64,000 nt of DNA from Chitinophaga caeni (GCF_002557795.1 NZ_CP023777.1:1752001-1816000); one strand, 5' to 3'; numbered from the stretch's first letter, positions 15,912 through 25,552 are shown. Translations and numbers: made by a program. Notes: generated by a model not told the origin, from the letters alone.

Positions 15912-16533
15912 AGCGCAATGCTTCCATGGCCCAACCCTTCTTCTTGCAAAACTCTAAAACCCTTGGCAAAGCGTATTCCAATCGATCCCAAGCTTTTTCA
16001 CTATCATGAAATACCACGATGGAGCCTGGTTGTATCTTGAATACCACGTTTTGCACGCACTGTTCCCCGCTGATATCCGTATCGAAATCCGCGCTCAAAA
16101 CATCCCACATTATGATTTTATAAGGTGGCTGCATCTCCTTCAGATGCTTGATCTGGAATGGTGATATGCGGCCATATGGTGGCCTGAACAAATGTGAATC
16201 AATATATTTTGCGGCTTCGCTTATATTTTCGAGATACTTGGCATTGCCTGTTTTCCAGCCGTTAAGGTGGTTATGGGTATGGTTGCCAACTGCATGACCT
16301 TCGTTTAAAACCTGTTGATACACTTCGGGATGTGCCAGCACGTTTTTGCCAATGCAAAAAAAGGTGGCCTTCGCGCCATATTTATTGAGTTGCTCCAGCA
16401 CGAACGGGGTAATTGTAGGATGCGGGCCATCATCAAAAGTGATATATACCTTGGGTACGGCGGGGGATAGACTCCAAACGCAGCTTTTGTAAATCGCTTT
16501 TAGAAATCCGGGTGTTTTTGTAAAATAAAACAT
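15910..16533 (-). CDS. Polysaccharide deacetylase (NodB homology domain)
   Basis: About 207 residues from the ATG at 16533. The NodB fold motifs are intact: TFDDGPHP (catalytic Asp and metal Asp), HTHNH (two metal His), RPPYGR, and a late VVFHDSEKA. It should remove acetyl groups from N-acetylglucosamine in peptidoglycan, chitin oligomers or another glycan. I chose 16533 over the upstream in-frame ATG at 16611 for two reasons: the family starts close to this point, and a near-consensus -7 box (TTACTTTG on the minus strand, 16576-16569) lies between them. The N-terminal stretch is only weakly hydrophobic, so export is unsure. Confidence 0.9.
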   Translation of the reverse strand: MFYFTKTPGFLKAIYKSCVWSLSPAVPKVYITFDDGPHPTITPFVLEQLNKYGAKATFFCIGKNVLAHPEVYQQVLNEGHAVGNHTHNHLNGWKTGNAKYLENISEAAKYIDSHLFRPPYGRISPFQIKHLKEMQPPYKIIMWDVLSADFDTDISGEQCVQNVVFKIQPGSIVVFHDSEKAWDRLEYALPRVLEFCKKKGWAMEALR

Positions 16534-16662
16534 GTAATGGGTTTTCCTGCTGTTAATTGAACTTATTGCAAAGTAAAGGAATGTTACGAAAACAAGCATA
16601 TCATCAACCAAAATTCAAATTTTCTTACCCGGTGCTTTTCCTGTTTTTCAGCCGTTAAATAT

Positions 16663-16670
16663 TACCTTTG
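16663..16670 (+). promoter_or_regulatory. -7 promoter element of gltX
   Basis: TACCTTTG is a full TAnnTTTG match ending six bases before the ATG at 16677, so the message would be leaderless or nearly so. Confidence 0.5.
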
Positions 16671-16676
16671 CGAAAT

Positions 16677-18209
16677 ATGGCACATGATAAAGTTAGGGTG
16701 CGCTTCGCACCAAGTCCAACCGGTGGCCTGCACCTAGGAGGTGTACGTACGGTTCTGTTTAATTATTTGTTTGCTAAAAAGCATGGCGGCGAGTTTGTAT
16801 TACGCATCGAGGATACGGATCAAACAAGGTATGTTCCCGGTGCCGAGGAATATATCGTTGAATGCTTGAAATGGTGTGGCCTTAACCCGGACGAAAGCCC
16901 GGAACTGGGTGGCCCCTATGGCCCATACCGCCAGAGCGAAAGGAAGGCATTGTACCGCCAGTACGCGGAACAACTCGTTAAAGATGGCTTCGCCTACTAC
17001 GCTTTCGATACCCCGGACGAACTGGAAGTGATGCGTGACCAAGAAAGGATTAACGGGAACCACTCCCCGCAATATAACCACAATATCCGCATGCACATGC
17101 GCAATTCTTTGACTTTACTCCCTGCCGAAGTAGAGGAATTATTGAGCAAAAATACGCCGCATGTGATCAGGATCAAGATGCCCGCAAATGATGAGTTGAC
17201 ATTCACGGACATGATCCGAGGGGATGTTACCTTCAACACCGGCACGGTGGATGACAAGGTATTATTGAAAGCAGACGGTATGCCGACTTACCACTTGGCA
17301 GTGGTAGTCGATGACTACCTGATGAAGATCTCCCATGCTTTCCGCGGTGAGGAATGGTTGCCGTCTGCACCGGTACATATATTATTATGGAAATACCTGG
17401 GCTGGGAAAAAAGCATGCCGCAATGGGCGCATTTACCTTTGATCCTGAAACCGGATGGAAATGGTAAGCTGAGTAAACGTGATGGCGACCGCTTGGGTTT
17501 CCCCGTTTATGCAATGAACTGGACAGATCCTAATACCGGCGAGTTAACAGGTGGTTTCCGCGAGCTGGGATTCCTGCCGGAAGCCTTTGTGAATATGCTG
17601 GCATTATTAGGTTGGAATGATGGAACGGGACAGGAAATATTCTCCCTGGAGGAATTGGAAGAGAAATTTAGCATTGAAAGGGTGCATAAATCCGGCGCTA
17701 AATTCGATTTTGAAAAAGCCAAATGGTTTAACCATCAACATATTCAAAAGAAAAGCGGCGCGGAGTTGGCCGCATTATTCATGCCATACTTACTTGGCAA
17801 AGGTATTCAAGCCAGCGAGGATAAAGTAGCTGCCATTGCAGACCTGGTAAAAGAACGTTTGCATTTTGTAAATGAAATCTGGGATCAAGGATTCTTCTTT
17901 TTCCAAGCCCCGGCTTCTTATGATGCAGATGCCATCAAACCGAAATGGACCCCTGCAAAACAAGCTTTCTTCGAAGAATGGATGCAACAGTTGCCCGGCT
18001 TACAGCCATATAATTTCGAGAGCTTGGAAACAAGCTTCAAGGCACTGGCTGCAACAAGGGAGATCAAAATGGGCGAACTGCAATTGCCGTTCAGGATCAT
18101 GTTGACAGGCGGTAAGTTTGGCCCAACGGTATTTGCCATTGCAGAACAACTCGGCGCAGGCGAAACCGCTGACCGGATCAAGAAGGGATTACCTGCTTTT
18201 AACGCGTAA
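16677..18209 (+). CDS. gltX: Glutamyl-tRNA synthetase
   Basis: About 510 residues, class I synthetase that charges tRNA-Glu. It has FAPSPTGGLHLGG (HIGH-type signature, residues 8-20 from this start) and KLSKRDG (KMSKS-type loop), followed by the anticodon-binding helical domain. The ATG at 16677 (MAHDKV) is preferred over an in-frame TTG three codons upstream, because the -7 promoter box ends at 16670. A separate glnS follows on the other strand, so the cell need not make Gln-tRNA by the transamidation route. It ends in a strong terminator. Confidence 0.97.
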   Translation: MAHDKVRVRFAPSPTGGLHLGGVRTVLFNYLFAKKHGGEFVLRIEDTDQTRYVPGAEEYIVECLKWCGLNPDESPELGGPYGPYRQSERKALYRQYAEQLVKDGFAYYAFDTPDELEVMRDQERINGNHSPQYNHNIRMHMRNSLTLLPAEVEELLSKNTPHVIRIKMPANDELTFTDMIRGDVTFNTGTVDDKVLLKADGMPTYHLAVVVDDYLMKISHAFRGEEWLPSAPVHILLWKYLGWEKSMPQWAHLPLILKPDGNGKLSKRDGDRLGFPVYAMNWTDPNTGELTGGFRELGFLPEAFVNMLALLGWNDGTGQEIFSLEELEEKFSIERVHKSGAKFDFEKAKWFNHQHIQKKSGAELAALFMPYLLGKGIQASEDKVAAIADLVKERLHFVNEIWDQGFFFFQAPASYDADAIKPKWTPAKQAFFEEWMQQLPGLQPYNFESLETSFKALAATREIKMGELQLPFRIMLTGGKFGPTVFAIAEQLGAGETADRIKKGLPAFNA

Positions 18210-18226
18210 TTTTTTTAGATAATTTT

Positions 18227-18268
18227 AAAATCCCGCTATGCTTGAAAAAGTATAGCGGGATTTTATTT
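18227..18268 (+). terminator. Terminator of gltX
   Basis: A 13-bp perfect stem (18227-18239 with 18252-18264) followed by a T-rich end. Confidence 0.9.
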
Positions 18269-18357
18269 ACCCGCTGCGGTGAGAAAAATATATTCGTGGA
18301 TGTAGTAGGTGTGTTTGGTCGGAATGATTTTTAAATTCTTCTGCGACCCGTCACAAT

Positions 18358-18389
18358 AAAAAAACGGGGACGATCATTAATCATCCCCG
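18358..18389 (-). terminator. Terminator of glnS
   Basis: A 10-bp stem (18365-18374 with 18380-18389, one G-U pair) followed on the minus strand by seven T residues (18364-18358). Confidence 0.9.
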
Positions 18390-18413
18390 CATATAGTTTG
18401 TATATCAAGTATA

Positions 18414-20081
18414 TTATTTCTTCTTCGATTCCTTCGCCCAGGTATCTTTTAATGTAACCGTACGATTAAAAATCAACGCCCCTTCCTTGCTGTCCGGGTC
18501 TACGCTAAAATATCCTTTCCGCAAGAATTGGAAACGATCACCTACTTTGGCAGAAGCTAAATTCGGTTCGATGTATGCGTTTTCTACTACATGCAATGAA
18601 TCAGGGTTGATGAAATCTTTGAAATCGCCTTCTTCCATAGCCGGGTTCTCTACTTTGAATAAGCGGTCATACAAATTCACCTTGGCGGTTTTTGCATGGG
18701 CTGCACTTACCCAGTGAATCGTACCTTTTACATGGATGCCGCTGGTATCTTCACCACTTTTACTGTTCTCGATATACTCGGCATATACAGTGGTAATATT
18801 ACCGGATTCATCTTTGTCGAAGCCGGTACACTTCACTATATAAGCATGTTTCAAGCGTACCATCAGGTCCGGGCCGAGGCGGAAGAATTTCTTCGGCGGT
18901 TCTTCCATAAAATCTTCGCGCTCGATGTAAATCGTATTGGAGAAAGGTATCTCGCGGCTGCCGCTACCGGGATCCTCCGGGTTATTTTCACCTTTGAGTA
19001 TTTCTACCTTGTCCTTGCCGTAATTAGTAATCACCAGTTTAATGGGATCCAACACCACCATCACGCGGTTAGCCGTTTTATTTAACTCTTCGCGGATGAA
19101 AAACTCCAAGGTGCTTAAGTCGATCAGGTTATCCCTTTTGGCTACGCCGATCCTGTCGCAGAAATTGCGGATGCTGGACGGGGTGTATCCTTTCCTTCTG
19201 AACCCGCTGATAGTAGGCATCCTCGGATCATCCCAACCCGAAACGTATCCTTCGTTCACCAATTGCAACAACTTACGTTTACTCATCACGGTGTAGGACA
19301 GGTTCAGCCTGGCAAATTCGTATTGGTGCGATGGGAAAATCTCCAAGGATTTGATAAACCAGTCGTACAGCGGGCGGTGCGGAATAAACTCCAACGTACA
19401 GATCGAATGGGTGATTTCTTCGATACTATCGCTTTGCCCATGCGCAAAATCATACATCGGGTAAATGCACCATTTATCCCCGGTACGGTGGTGGTGGGCA
19501 TGCTTGATGCGGTACATGATCGGGTCGCGCATGTGCATATTCGGTGCGGCCATATCTACCTTGGCACGGAGTACCTTTTCGCCATCTTTATATTTACCGG
19601 CTTTCATATCCCGGAAAAGCTGCAAGTTTTCTTCCACGCTGCGGTTGCGGTAAGGACTGTCCGTTCCGGGAGTGGTGGGCGTGCCTTTTAATTGAGCAAT
19701 TTGTTCCGCGCTGGAATCGTCCACGTAAGCCAATCCTTTCCCGATCAGTTTTTCTGCAAAGGCATACAACTGGTCAAAATAATCGGAAGCATAAAACACG
19801 TCGGCCCATTCAAAACCCAGCCATCGAATATCGTTCATGATAGAATCCACGTACTCGGTATCTTCCGTGATCGGGTTCGTATCATCGAAACGCAAGTTTG
19901 TCTTGCCATTGTATTTTTTTGCCAAACCAAAATTCAAACAGATGGATTTCGCGTGGCCGATATGCAGGTAACCATTTGGTTCCGGGGGAAACCGGGTTAA
20001 AATCCTGCCACCGTTTACGCCGTTGGCGATATCATCTTCAACGATTTGTTCTATAAAATTCAGAGATCTTTCTTCGCTCAT
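18414..20081 (-). CDS. glnS: Glutaminyl-tRNA synthetase
   Basis: 555 residues, the usual size for the GlnS/eukaryotic-type enzyme. PPEPNGYLHIGHAKS (about 31-45) holds the HIGH motif and VMSKRKL the KMSKS-type loop. The C-terminal two-barrel anticodon-binding domain is present (from about 340 onward). It charges tRNA-Gln directly. GlnS occurs in only some bacterial groups, including many Bacteroidota. A -7 box TACATTTG lies 21 bp upstream. It is convergent with gltX, each with its own terminator. Confidence 0.97.
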   Translation of the reverse strand: MSEERSLNFIEQIVEDDIANGVNGGRILTRFPPEPNGYLHIGHAKSICLNFGLAKKYNGKTNLRFDDTNPITEDTEYVDSIMNDIRWLGFEWADVFYASDYFDQLYAFAEKLIGKGLAYVDDSSAEQIAQLKGTPTTPGTDSPYRNRSVEENLQLFRDMKAGKYKDGEKVLRAKVDMAAPNMHMRDPIMYRIKHAHHHRTGDKWCIYPMYDFAHGQSDSIEEITHSICTLEFIPHRPLYDWFIKSLEIFPSHQYEFARLNLSYTVMSKRKLLQLVNEGYVSGWDDPRMPTISGFRRKGYTPSSIRNFCDRIGVAKRDNLIDLSTLEFFIREELNKTANRVMVVLDPIKLVITNYGKDKVEILKGENNPEDPGSGSREIPFSNTIYIEREDFMEEPPKKFFRLGPDLMVRLKHAYIVKCTGFDKDESGNITTVYAEYIENSKSGEDTSGIHVKGTIHWVSAAHAKTAKVNLYDRLFKVENPAMEEGDFKDFINPDSLHVVENAYIEPNLASAKVGDRFQFLRKGYFSVDPDSKEGALIFNRTVTLKDTWAKESKKK

Positions 20082-20471
20082 AAAGTATATTTACCGGATT
20101 GCAAATGTAATATAAAGTAACTTTTCAAGATGTAACAAAGGGGGAGATATTCCCAGTTTCAGCTTTACTGCTGCTGGAAAAATTGCTGTAGATCGGGTTG
20201 TAGAAGGAGTACTTTGTTCTTCATCGTTATTAAGTGTAGCTGTAAAGATACTGAATTGTCACCTAATTTTTATACTATGCACAGTTGTTAATAGGCTATT
20301 CACAAGTTTTGCTAGGTTATATTACCATGTTTCTAAGGTTATGAACCGTGTTTTTGTGATTTTAAACATGAAATTCACATGAAATTACCGGTTATGCACA
20401 TTTGATGTTGCCTGCAAGTCCACCGGGAATATTAAAAAAGGTTACATTTACAGTTGAATAATTCAATCAGA
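20082..20471. other. 390-bp intergenic region with DnaA-box-like repeats
   Basis: There is no gene here. The region separates the divergent glnS and mutase-subunit genes. It holds TTATGCACA (20392-20400), which fits TTATnCACA, and one-mismatch relatives CTATGCACA (20275-20283) and CTATTCACA (20296-20304). A weaker AAATTCACA sits at 20371-20379. All four are in the same orientation, and both pairs are spaced 21 bp start to start. The surrounding 130 bp is A+T-rich. This could be a DnaA-binding locus; a replication origin is possible but not shown. Confidence 0.35.
20102..20109 (-). promoter_or_regulatory. -7 promoter element of glnS
   Basis: Reads TACATTTG on the minus strand, 21 bp ahead of the start codon. 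A TTG near 20128-20126 could serve as a closely spaced upstream element. Confidence 0.5.
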
Positions 20472-20891
20472 ATGGTCAACTCAATCAACAGGCCCATCAG
20501 GGTTTTAGTGGCAAAAGTAGGATTAGACGGGCATGACCGCGGGGCAAAGGTCATCGCCGCAGCATTGAGAGATGCAGGTATGGAAGTGATTTATACAGGT
20601 TTAAGGCAGACGCCTGAAATGGTCGTAAATGCTGCCTTGCAGGAAGATGTGGACGCTATCGGGATCAGTATTCTTTCCGGGGCGCATATGACGGTATTCC
20701 CCAAGATCATCCAGCTCATGAAAGACAAGGGGATGGATGATGTATTATTGACAGGGGGCGGCATTATACCGGACACTGATATGACGGAATTGTATGATAT
20801 GGGCGTAGGAAAGCTATTCCCTCCCGGCACCAATACCCATGAAATAGCTGATTATATCAGTGCATGGACTGCCGGGCACAGAAATTTTTAA
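20472..20891 (+). CDS. Methylmalonyl-CoA mutase B12-binding subunit (stand-alone)
   Basis: About 139 residues forming a complete cobalamin-binding Rossmann-like domain. It contains DGHDRG (DxHxxG, the His that ligates cobalt), SILSGAH and the GGGIIP loop. It corresponds to the C-terminal domain of methylmalonyl-CoA mutase or the separate small subunit of related mutases. The catalytic large subunit is not in this window, but methylmalonyl-CoA epimerase is (34309-34710). The ATG at 20472 (MVNSIN) is chosen over an in-frame TTG at 20454. The pathway is probably succinyl-CoA to/from propionyl-CoA. Confidence 0.88.
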   Translation: MVNSINRPIRVLVAKVGLDGHDRGAKVIAAALRDAGMEVIYTGLRQTPEMVVNAALQEDVDAIGISILSGAHMTVFPKIIQLMKDKGMDDVLLTGGGIIPDTDMTELYDMGVGKLFPPGTNTHEIADYISAWTAGHRNF

Positions 20892-20961
20892 ATTTTTGAA
20901 ACTTTTTTAAAACCTGGTCGTCTTTATTTAAAGTCAAGGAAATTTTAAAAAAGCAAGCTAT

Positions 20962-21729
20962 ATGAAAATCACCCGTTTTATAGGATGCCTATGCTTACTC
21001 GGCTGCTTGTCGACCGCTAGTTTTGCACAAGAAGTATCAACCGAAACCAACGCTAAGAATGAGCGTAAATGGACTTTTAAGTTCGCGCACCATCCCAATA
21101 AAGAGATTGTAAAGCCCCGATCGACTTATTTTACTTTCATGGGACATGTGGGTATGTTTGCCGGCTCGCAGGTAAAAATAGGCGGGGATGCCGTGCATTC
21201 AAATGTACGTTTCACGCAATTTTTCCAGATGGGCCCGCATTTTAATATCAATTTCAGCCGGAAGATCGGTATGTTCACGGGCTTAGAAGTGAAAAACCTA
21301 GGATTTATCGCGAAGGAAGAACCGGGCGTGAAGATTAAGCGCCGCGTATATACGCTGGGAGTGCCGGTAGCCTTCAAGATCGGTGATGTAAACGGGACAA
21401 ATTATTTCTACTTCGGGGGGCAATATGACCTCGCGATGAATTATAAAGAAAAGACTTTTGTTGATGGTAAAAAGGTGGATAAGTTCAATGAATGGTTCAG
21501 CGACAGGACGCCCCTTTGGATGCCTTCGCTATTCGTCGGCGTGCGTTTCAATCAATTCTTCGGAATCAGGGCGCAATATTATCCCCAAAATTTCATGAAT
21601 ACGGATTTTACACTGCATAAACCGCCAACGGGAGTGGATCCCAAGCCTTACCAGGATTACAGGGTAAGGGTAGCAGCCTTATCCTTTACCTACGAGTTTG
21701 GTAAAGCTTCGCGTTGCGATTGCTGGTAG
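20962..21729 (+). CDS. Outer-membrane beta-barrel protein, unknown function
   Basis: 255 residues with a signal peptide (MKITRFIGCLCLLGCLSTAS, cleavage near AQ at 22-23). The rest is a series of amphipathic strands with many Gly, Phe and Tyr, as in small Bacteroidota barrels. The final strand is VRVAALSFTYEFG, but the chain continues to KASRCDCW, an unusual cysteine-containing tail for a barrel that normally ends in an aromatic strand. It is a single-gene unit with a strong UUCG-loop terminator. I know no specific function. Confidence 0.75.
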   Translation: MKITRFIGCLCLLGCLSTASFAQEVSTETNAKNERKWTFKFAHHPNKEIVKPRSTYFTFMGHVGMFAGSQVKIGGDAVHSNVRFTQFFQMGPHFNINFSRKIGMFTGLEVKNLGFIAKEEPGVKIKRRVYTLGVPVAFKIGDVNGTNYFYFGGQYDLAMNYKEKTFVDGKKVDKFNEWFSDRTPLWMPSLFVGVRFNQFFGIRAQYYPQNFMNTDFTLHKPPTGVDPKPYQDYRVRVAALSFTYEFGKASRCDCW

Positions 21730-21764
21730 TCATTTTTTCTATCTATATAATAATTTTTGCAAGG

Positions 21765-21791
21765 ACGGGTTGCTTCGGCAGCCCGTTTTTT
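21765..21791 (+). terminator. Terminator after the barrel gene
   Basis: A 9-bp stem (21765-21773 with 21778-21786, one G-U pair) closed by a TTCG tetraloop and followed by a run of T residues. Confidence 0.92.
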
Positions 21792-21872
21792 ATTTGCGGT
21801 AATGGAATGGATGCTACCATAAGGCATTCCCCCGAATTTGACGTAACTTAGTTAGCCTAAAAAACATACACC

Positions 21873-22649
21873 ATGTACACGAACCTGACGACCGAATTAG
21901 CAGACGGTATTTTAACGATTACGATCAACAGGCCCAGCAAGATGAACGCCTTAAATCAAGAGGTAATGCGCGAGCTGGCCCTGGCGGTAGATGAAGTATA
22001 TAATAATATTGATGTAAGAAGTGCGATCATCACGGGAGCAGGCGAAAAAGCCTTCGTTGCCGGGGCCGATATCAGCGAATTTCTACAGTTAAATACAGAA
22101 GAAGGCGCGGATCTAGCTAACCGCGGCCAGCTAATTTTTCAACGGATCGAAGAAAGTCCCAAGCCGATAGTAGCAGCAGTAAACGGCTTTGCTTTGGGGG
22201 GTGGTTGCGAGTTAACGATGGCTTGCCACTTCAGGGTAGCCGCCGAGAATGCAAAGTTTGGTCAGCCGGAAGTGAACTTAGGATTGATCCCGGGATACGG
22301 CGGCACGCAGCGTTTGGTACAATTGATCGGGAAGGGAAAAGCTATGGAGCTGATGATGACGGGGGATATGATCGATGCAGCCGAGGCTTTGCAGCTAGGT
22401 TTGGTAAACCATGTTGTTCCGGCTGGCCAGTTAGTAGAAAAAACAAGGGAAATACTCCTGAAGATCCATGCAAAAGCGCCTTTAGCCATTGCCAAAGTAA
22501 TCAAGTGCGTAAATGCATATTACAAGGAAGGGGAAGACGGTTTTAAAACCGAAGCGCAACAGTTCGGGGAATGCTTCGCTACTAGGGATTTACAAGAAGG
22601 GGCAAGTGCTTTCATGGAGAAAAGGAAGCCGGATTTTAAGGGGGAATAA
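21873..22649 (+). CDS. Enoyl-CoA hydratase/isomerase (crotonase family)
   Basis: 258 residues, full length for a crotonase. The oxyanion-hole strands FVAGADISEF and NGFALGGGCELTMAC are present. Two acidic residues typical of hydratases lie in GGGCEL and GQPEVNLGLIPGYGGTQRL. It should hydrate trans-2-enoyl-CoA in beta-oxidation or a related pathway; isomerase or dehydratase activity cannot be excluded. It lies 82 bp ahead of fumC on the same strand, but fumC has its own -7 box. Confidence 0.93.
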   Translation: MYTNLTTELADGILTITINRPSKMNALNQEVMRELALAVDEVYNNIDVRSAIITGAGEKAFVAGADISEFLQLNTEEGADLANRGQLIFQRIEESPKPIVAAVNGFALGGGCELTMACHFRVAAENAKFGQPEVNLGLIPGYGGTQRLVQLIGKGKAMELMMTGDMIDAAEALQLGLVNHVVPAGQLVEKTREILLKIHAKAPLAIAKVIKCVNAYYKEGEDGFKTEAQQFGECFATRDLQEGASAFMEKRKPDFKGE

Positions 22650-22704
22650 TTAATTATATATAAGCTGGATACGGAAAAATATAGCCTTTTTGCCTGAATT
22701 CATG

Positions 22705-22712
22705 TAGGTTTG
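22705..22712 (+). promoter_or_regulatory. -7 promoter element of fumC
   Basis: TAGGTTTG matches TAnnTTTG and lies 19 bp before the start codon. Confidence 0.45.
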
Positions 22713-22731
22713 TATCCCAAAAATTACGTTT

Positions 22732-24138
22732 ATGGACTTCAGAATAGAGAAAGATACGATGGGTGAGGTAAAAGTGCCTGCCAACGCGTATTATGGCGCA
22801 CAGACCCAACGTTCCGTTGAAAATTTCAAAATTGCTCAAAGCACCAACCGGATGCCGATCGAAATTATCAGGGCATTTGCATACCTGAAAAAAGCCGCGG
22901 CATTGACGAACCAAGCGGCCGGTGTTTTACCGGAAGAGAAAGCGAAACTGATCGCCGGGGTGTGTGATGAAATCTTGGAAGGTAAATTGGATGATCAATT
23001 CCCCTTGGTAGTTTGGCAAACCGGTTCAGGCACCCAATCCAATATGAACGTGAACGAGGTAGTTGCCTACCGCGGTCACGTATTGAACGGCGGCGCCTTG
23101 ACAGATAAGGAGAAATTCCTTGCACCGAACGACGATGTAAATAAATCTCAATCTTCGAACGATACTTTCCCGACAGCCATGCACATCGCGGCATATAAAA
23201 TGTTGGTGGAAGTGACGATCCCGGGTATTACCAAGTTGAGGAATACCTTGGCCGACAAAGCCGAAGCATATATGCACGTTGTGAAAATCGGCCGTACCCA
23301 TTTCATGGATGCAACGCCGTTAACGCTCGGGCAGGAACTGAGCGGCTACGTTTCACAACTAGATCACGGATTGCGTGCAATCGATAATACCTTGGCGCAT
23401 TTGAGCGAATTGGCCTTGGGTGGAACCGCGGTAGGAACCGGCATTAATACACCGAAAGGTTATGCTACAAACGTAGCTAAGAAGATCGCTGAACTGACAG
23501 GGTTGCCTTTTGTTTCAGCAGAAAATAAATTTGAGTCACTCGCTGCGCATGATGCTATCGTTGAAGCGCACGGCGCCTTGAAAACCGTTGCTGTTAGCCT
23601 GATGAAAATCGCCAACGATATCCGGATGTTGAGCTCCGGCCCGCGTGCAGGTATCGGTGAAATACATATCCCCGATAACGAACCGGGTTCTTCCATCATG
23701 CCGGGTAAAGTGAACCCGACGCAATGTGAAGCATTGACGATGATCGCGGCGCAAGTTTTAGGAAACGATGTGGCCATCAACATCGGTGGTGCAACGGGTC
23801 ATTTCGAACTGAACGTGTTTAAACCGATGATGATATACAACTTCCTGCATTCAGCGCGATTGATCGGGGAAGGTTGCGTTAGCTTTAATGATAAATGCGC
23901 GGTTGGTATCGAACCGATCGAAGCGAACATTAAGAAACATGTTGATAATTCGCTGATGTTGGTAACGGCTTTAAATACGCATATCGGTTATTATAAAGCT
24001 GCGGAAATTGCCCAAAAAGCACATAAAGAAGGAACTACCTTGAAAGAAATGGCTTTGAAATTGGGGTATGTTACCGCCGAGGAATTTGACCAATGGGTTG
24101 ATCCATCCAAGATGGTAGGAGAATTGAAAGGCAGATAA
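22732..24138 (+). CDS. fumC: Fumarate hydratase class II
   Basis: 468 residues, the standard length. The fumarase/aspartase signature [16 protein letters not shown] is present, with the upstream [14 protein letters not shown] and [12 protein letters not shown] substrate loops. It is the oxygen-stable, cofactor-free enzyme of the citric acid cycle, converting fumarate to malate. It is followed by a strong terminator and stands alone. Confidence 0.97.
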   Translation: MDFRIEKDTMGEVKVPANAYYGAQTQRSVENFKIAQSTNRMPIEIIRAFAYLKKAAALTNQAAGVLPEEKAKLIAGVCDEILEGKLDDQFPLVVWQTGSGTQSNMNVNEVVAYRGHVLNGGALTDKEKFLAPNDDVNKSQSSNDTFPTAMHIAAYKMLVEVTIPGITKLRNTLADKAEAYMHVVKIGRTHFMDATPLTLGQELSGYVSQLDHGLRAIDNTLAHLSELALGGTAVGTGINTPKGYATNVAKKIAELTGLPFVSAENKFESLAAHDAIVEAHGALKTVAVSLMKIANDIRMLSSGPRAGIGEIHIPDNEPGSSIMPGKVNPTQCEALTMIAAQVLGNDVAINIGGATGHFELNVFKPMMIYNFLHSARLIGEGCVSFNDKCAVGIEPIEANIKKHVDNSLMLVTALNTHIGYYKAAEIAQKAHKEGTTLKEMALKLGYVTAEEFDQWVDPSKMVGELKGR

Positions 24139-24160
24139 AATTTAATTGCTGAAAATATGT

Positions 24161-24195
24161 AAATAGCCGGCTCATAAAAGGGCCGGCTATTTTTA
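24161..24195 (+). terminator. Terminator of fumC
   Basis: An 11-bp perfect stem (24161-24171 with 24182-24192) followed by TTTTT. Confidence 0.92.
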
Positions 24196-24227
24196 TGCAA
24201 TAAGTTTTGAGATTGAATTGTTTCTGT

Positions 24228-24260
24228 AAAGCCACCACACGAGGTATGGTGGCTTTTAGA
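24228..24260. terminator. Hairpin between convergent fumC and the TauE/SafE gene
   Basis: A 10-bp perfect stem (24228-24237 with 24247-24256). Short T runs exist on both sides, so it may serve as a backup terminator for fumC or as the terminator of the minus-strand permease gene. Confidence 0.5.
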
Positions 24261-24389
24261 CTTTGGTTAATAAATGGTGTAACAAACGATGCGTTAATTT
24301 TCGTTAAACTTTCCTAAGATAAGCATAATTCGGCAAAAAAATAATGAAAGATTCATTATAATCCGTTTATATACAATATTTTATAAAAT

Positions 24390-25361
24390 TTATTGGAACA
24401 TGACAAGGTATATCGTGCGGAGACTTAAAAGGATAACCATTACTCCCACCATGATCATCAGGGGTTTCCTTTTTATTTTTCTTACCAGGATGGCAGCGAA
24501 AGGGGAGGCCATGACTCCGCCGATGACTAAACCTACGATGACTTGCCAACTATCGATACCGTTGAATAACAGGAAAGTTCCGGCGCTGGAAAGGGAAATG
24601 AAAAACTCGGCGGCATTCACCGAACCGATAGTATAATGAACGGTGCGGCCCTTGCTTAATAAAGTCGATGTAACAATCGGTCCCCAACCACCGCCGCCGA
24701 TGGCATCCATGAAACCGCCGAAAAAGGCCAATGGCCCGAGGCGTTTCGTTTTGCTGCGTGTTTGCTTTTTCTTCAATGCCTTCCTTAATATCATGATACC
24801 GAGGATCAATAAGTAAGCGCTCATGAAGGGTTTAATCACATCGCCGTCTATTTTGTCGGATAGCAAATAGGCGCCGATAATAGCGCCGATCATACCGGGT
24901 ATCAATAAATTCAGGAACAATTTCTTATTAACATTTCCCAGTTTAAAATGCGCGATCCCGCTTGCCCCGGTCGTAAATACTTCGGCTACGTGCACGCTGG
25001 TACTCGTAATTGCCGGGGGAACGCCCATACCTAGTAACATGGATGAAGATGAAGCGCCGTAGGCCATACCCAACGCGCCGTCGATGATTTGTGCAACCAA
25101 TCCCACGCCGATAAAAAACATTAGTTTATCCGTAAAAACCGTACTGACTACATCATGGATCTTTGCTTGCGTAGCGGCCGTTATCCCGAAAAGATAAGTA
25201 AACCATAGCGTGGCCACCAAAATGGCAATCCCCGCTGCGATCATGATCCACAGCCAATATTTCTTTTTATTATCGTCGTTGACAAGGTCGATCAACACTT
25301 CCTGCGACTCAAAAGTCGCCGGGGCTTGCTCTAATTTATCTATCGCTTCGTTATTAGACAT
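24390..25361 (-). CDS. TauE/SafE-family sulfite exporter/anion permease
   Basis: 323 residues. A soluble N-terminus of about 38 residues is followed by eight or nine membrane segments. The repeated family motifs are seen: AQIIDGALGMAYGASSSSML (first half) and GGFMDAIGGGGWGPIVTSTL (second half). Family members move sulfite, sulfoacetate or similar anions; the substrate here is not known. Two palindromes upstream (25379-25401 and 25417-25432) may be operators. Confidence 0.88.
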   Translation of the reverse strand: MSNNEAIDKLEQAPATFESQEVLIDLVNDDNKKKYWLWIMIAAGIAILVATLWFTYLFGITAATQAKIHDVVSTVFTDKLMFFIGVGLVAQIIDGALGMAYGASSSSMLLGMGVPPAITSTSVHVAEVFTTGASGIAHFKLGNVNKKLFLNLLIPGMIGAIIGAYLLSDKIDGDVIKPFMSAYLLILGIMILRKALKKKQTRSKTKRLGPLAFFGGFMDAIGGGGWGPIVTSTLLSKGRTVHYTIGSVNAAEFFISLSSAGTFLLFNGIDSWQVIVGLVIGGVMASPFAAILVRKIKRKPLMIMVGVMVILLSLRTIYLVMFQ

Positions 25362-25378
25362 GAATTATAAAAGTAGTA

Positions 25379-25432
25379 TAGTCTATAGAAATTGTAGACT
25401 AAAGGTAGGGGGAAATATTTGTATCTACAAAT
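25379..25432 (-). promoter_or_regulatory. Two palindromes upstream of the TauE/SafE gene
   Basis: TAGTCTA/TAGACTA arms (25379-25385 and 25395-25401) lie 17 bp before the start. ATTTGTA/TACAAAT arms (25417-25423 and 25426-25432, two-base centre) lie further upstream. Both are A+T-rich and placed where a repressor or activator would act on the minus-strand gene. Confidence 0.35.
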
Positions 25433-25552
25433 TTTTATAAATAGAAATTTTCTAAAAGAAGGCGTAATACTGTTGGTAAGCGGTTATAAACCGCAGTTTA
25501 GGATGGGATATCAATTACGAACCAGGAATATTTACCTATAAGAAAAAGTACG

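Noticed and set aside
19263..19691. 142-codon ORF antisense to glnS
   Set aside because: Shadow frame within a conserved synthetase gene.
20082..20471. Calling the DnaA-like cluster the replication origin
   Set aside because: Only one site fits TTATnCACA exactly and dnaA, dnaN or a skew change cannot be assessed here.
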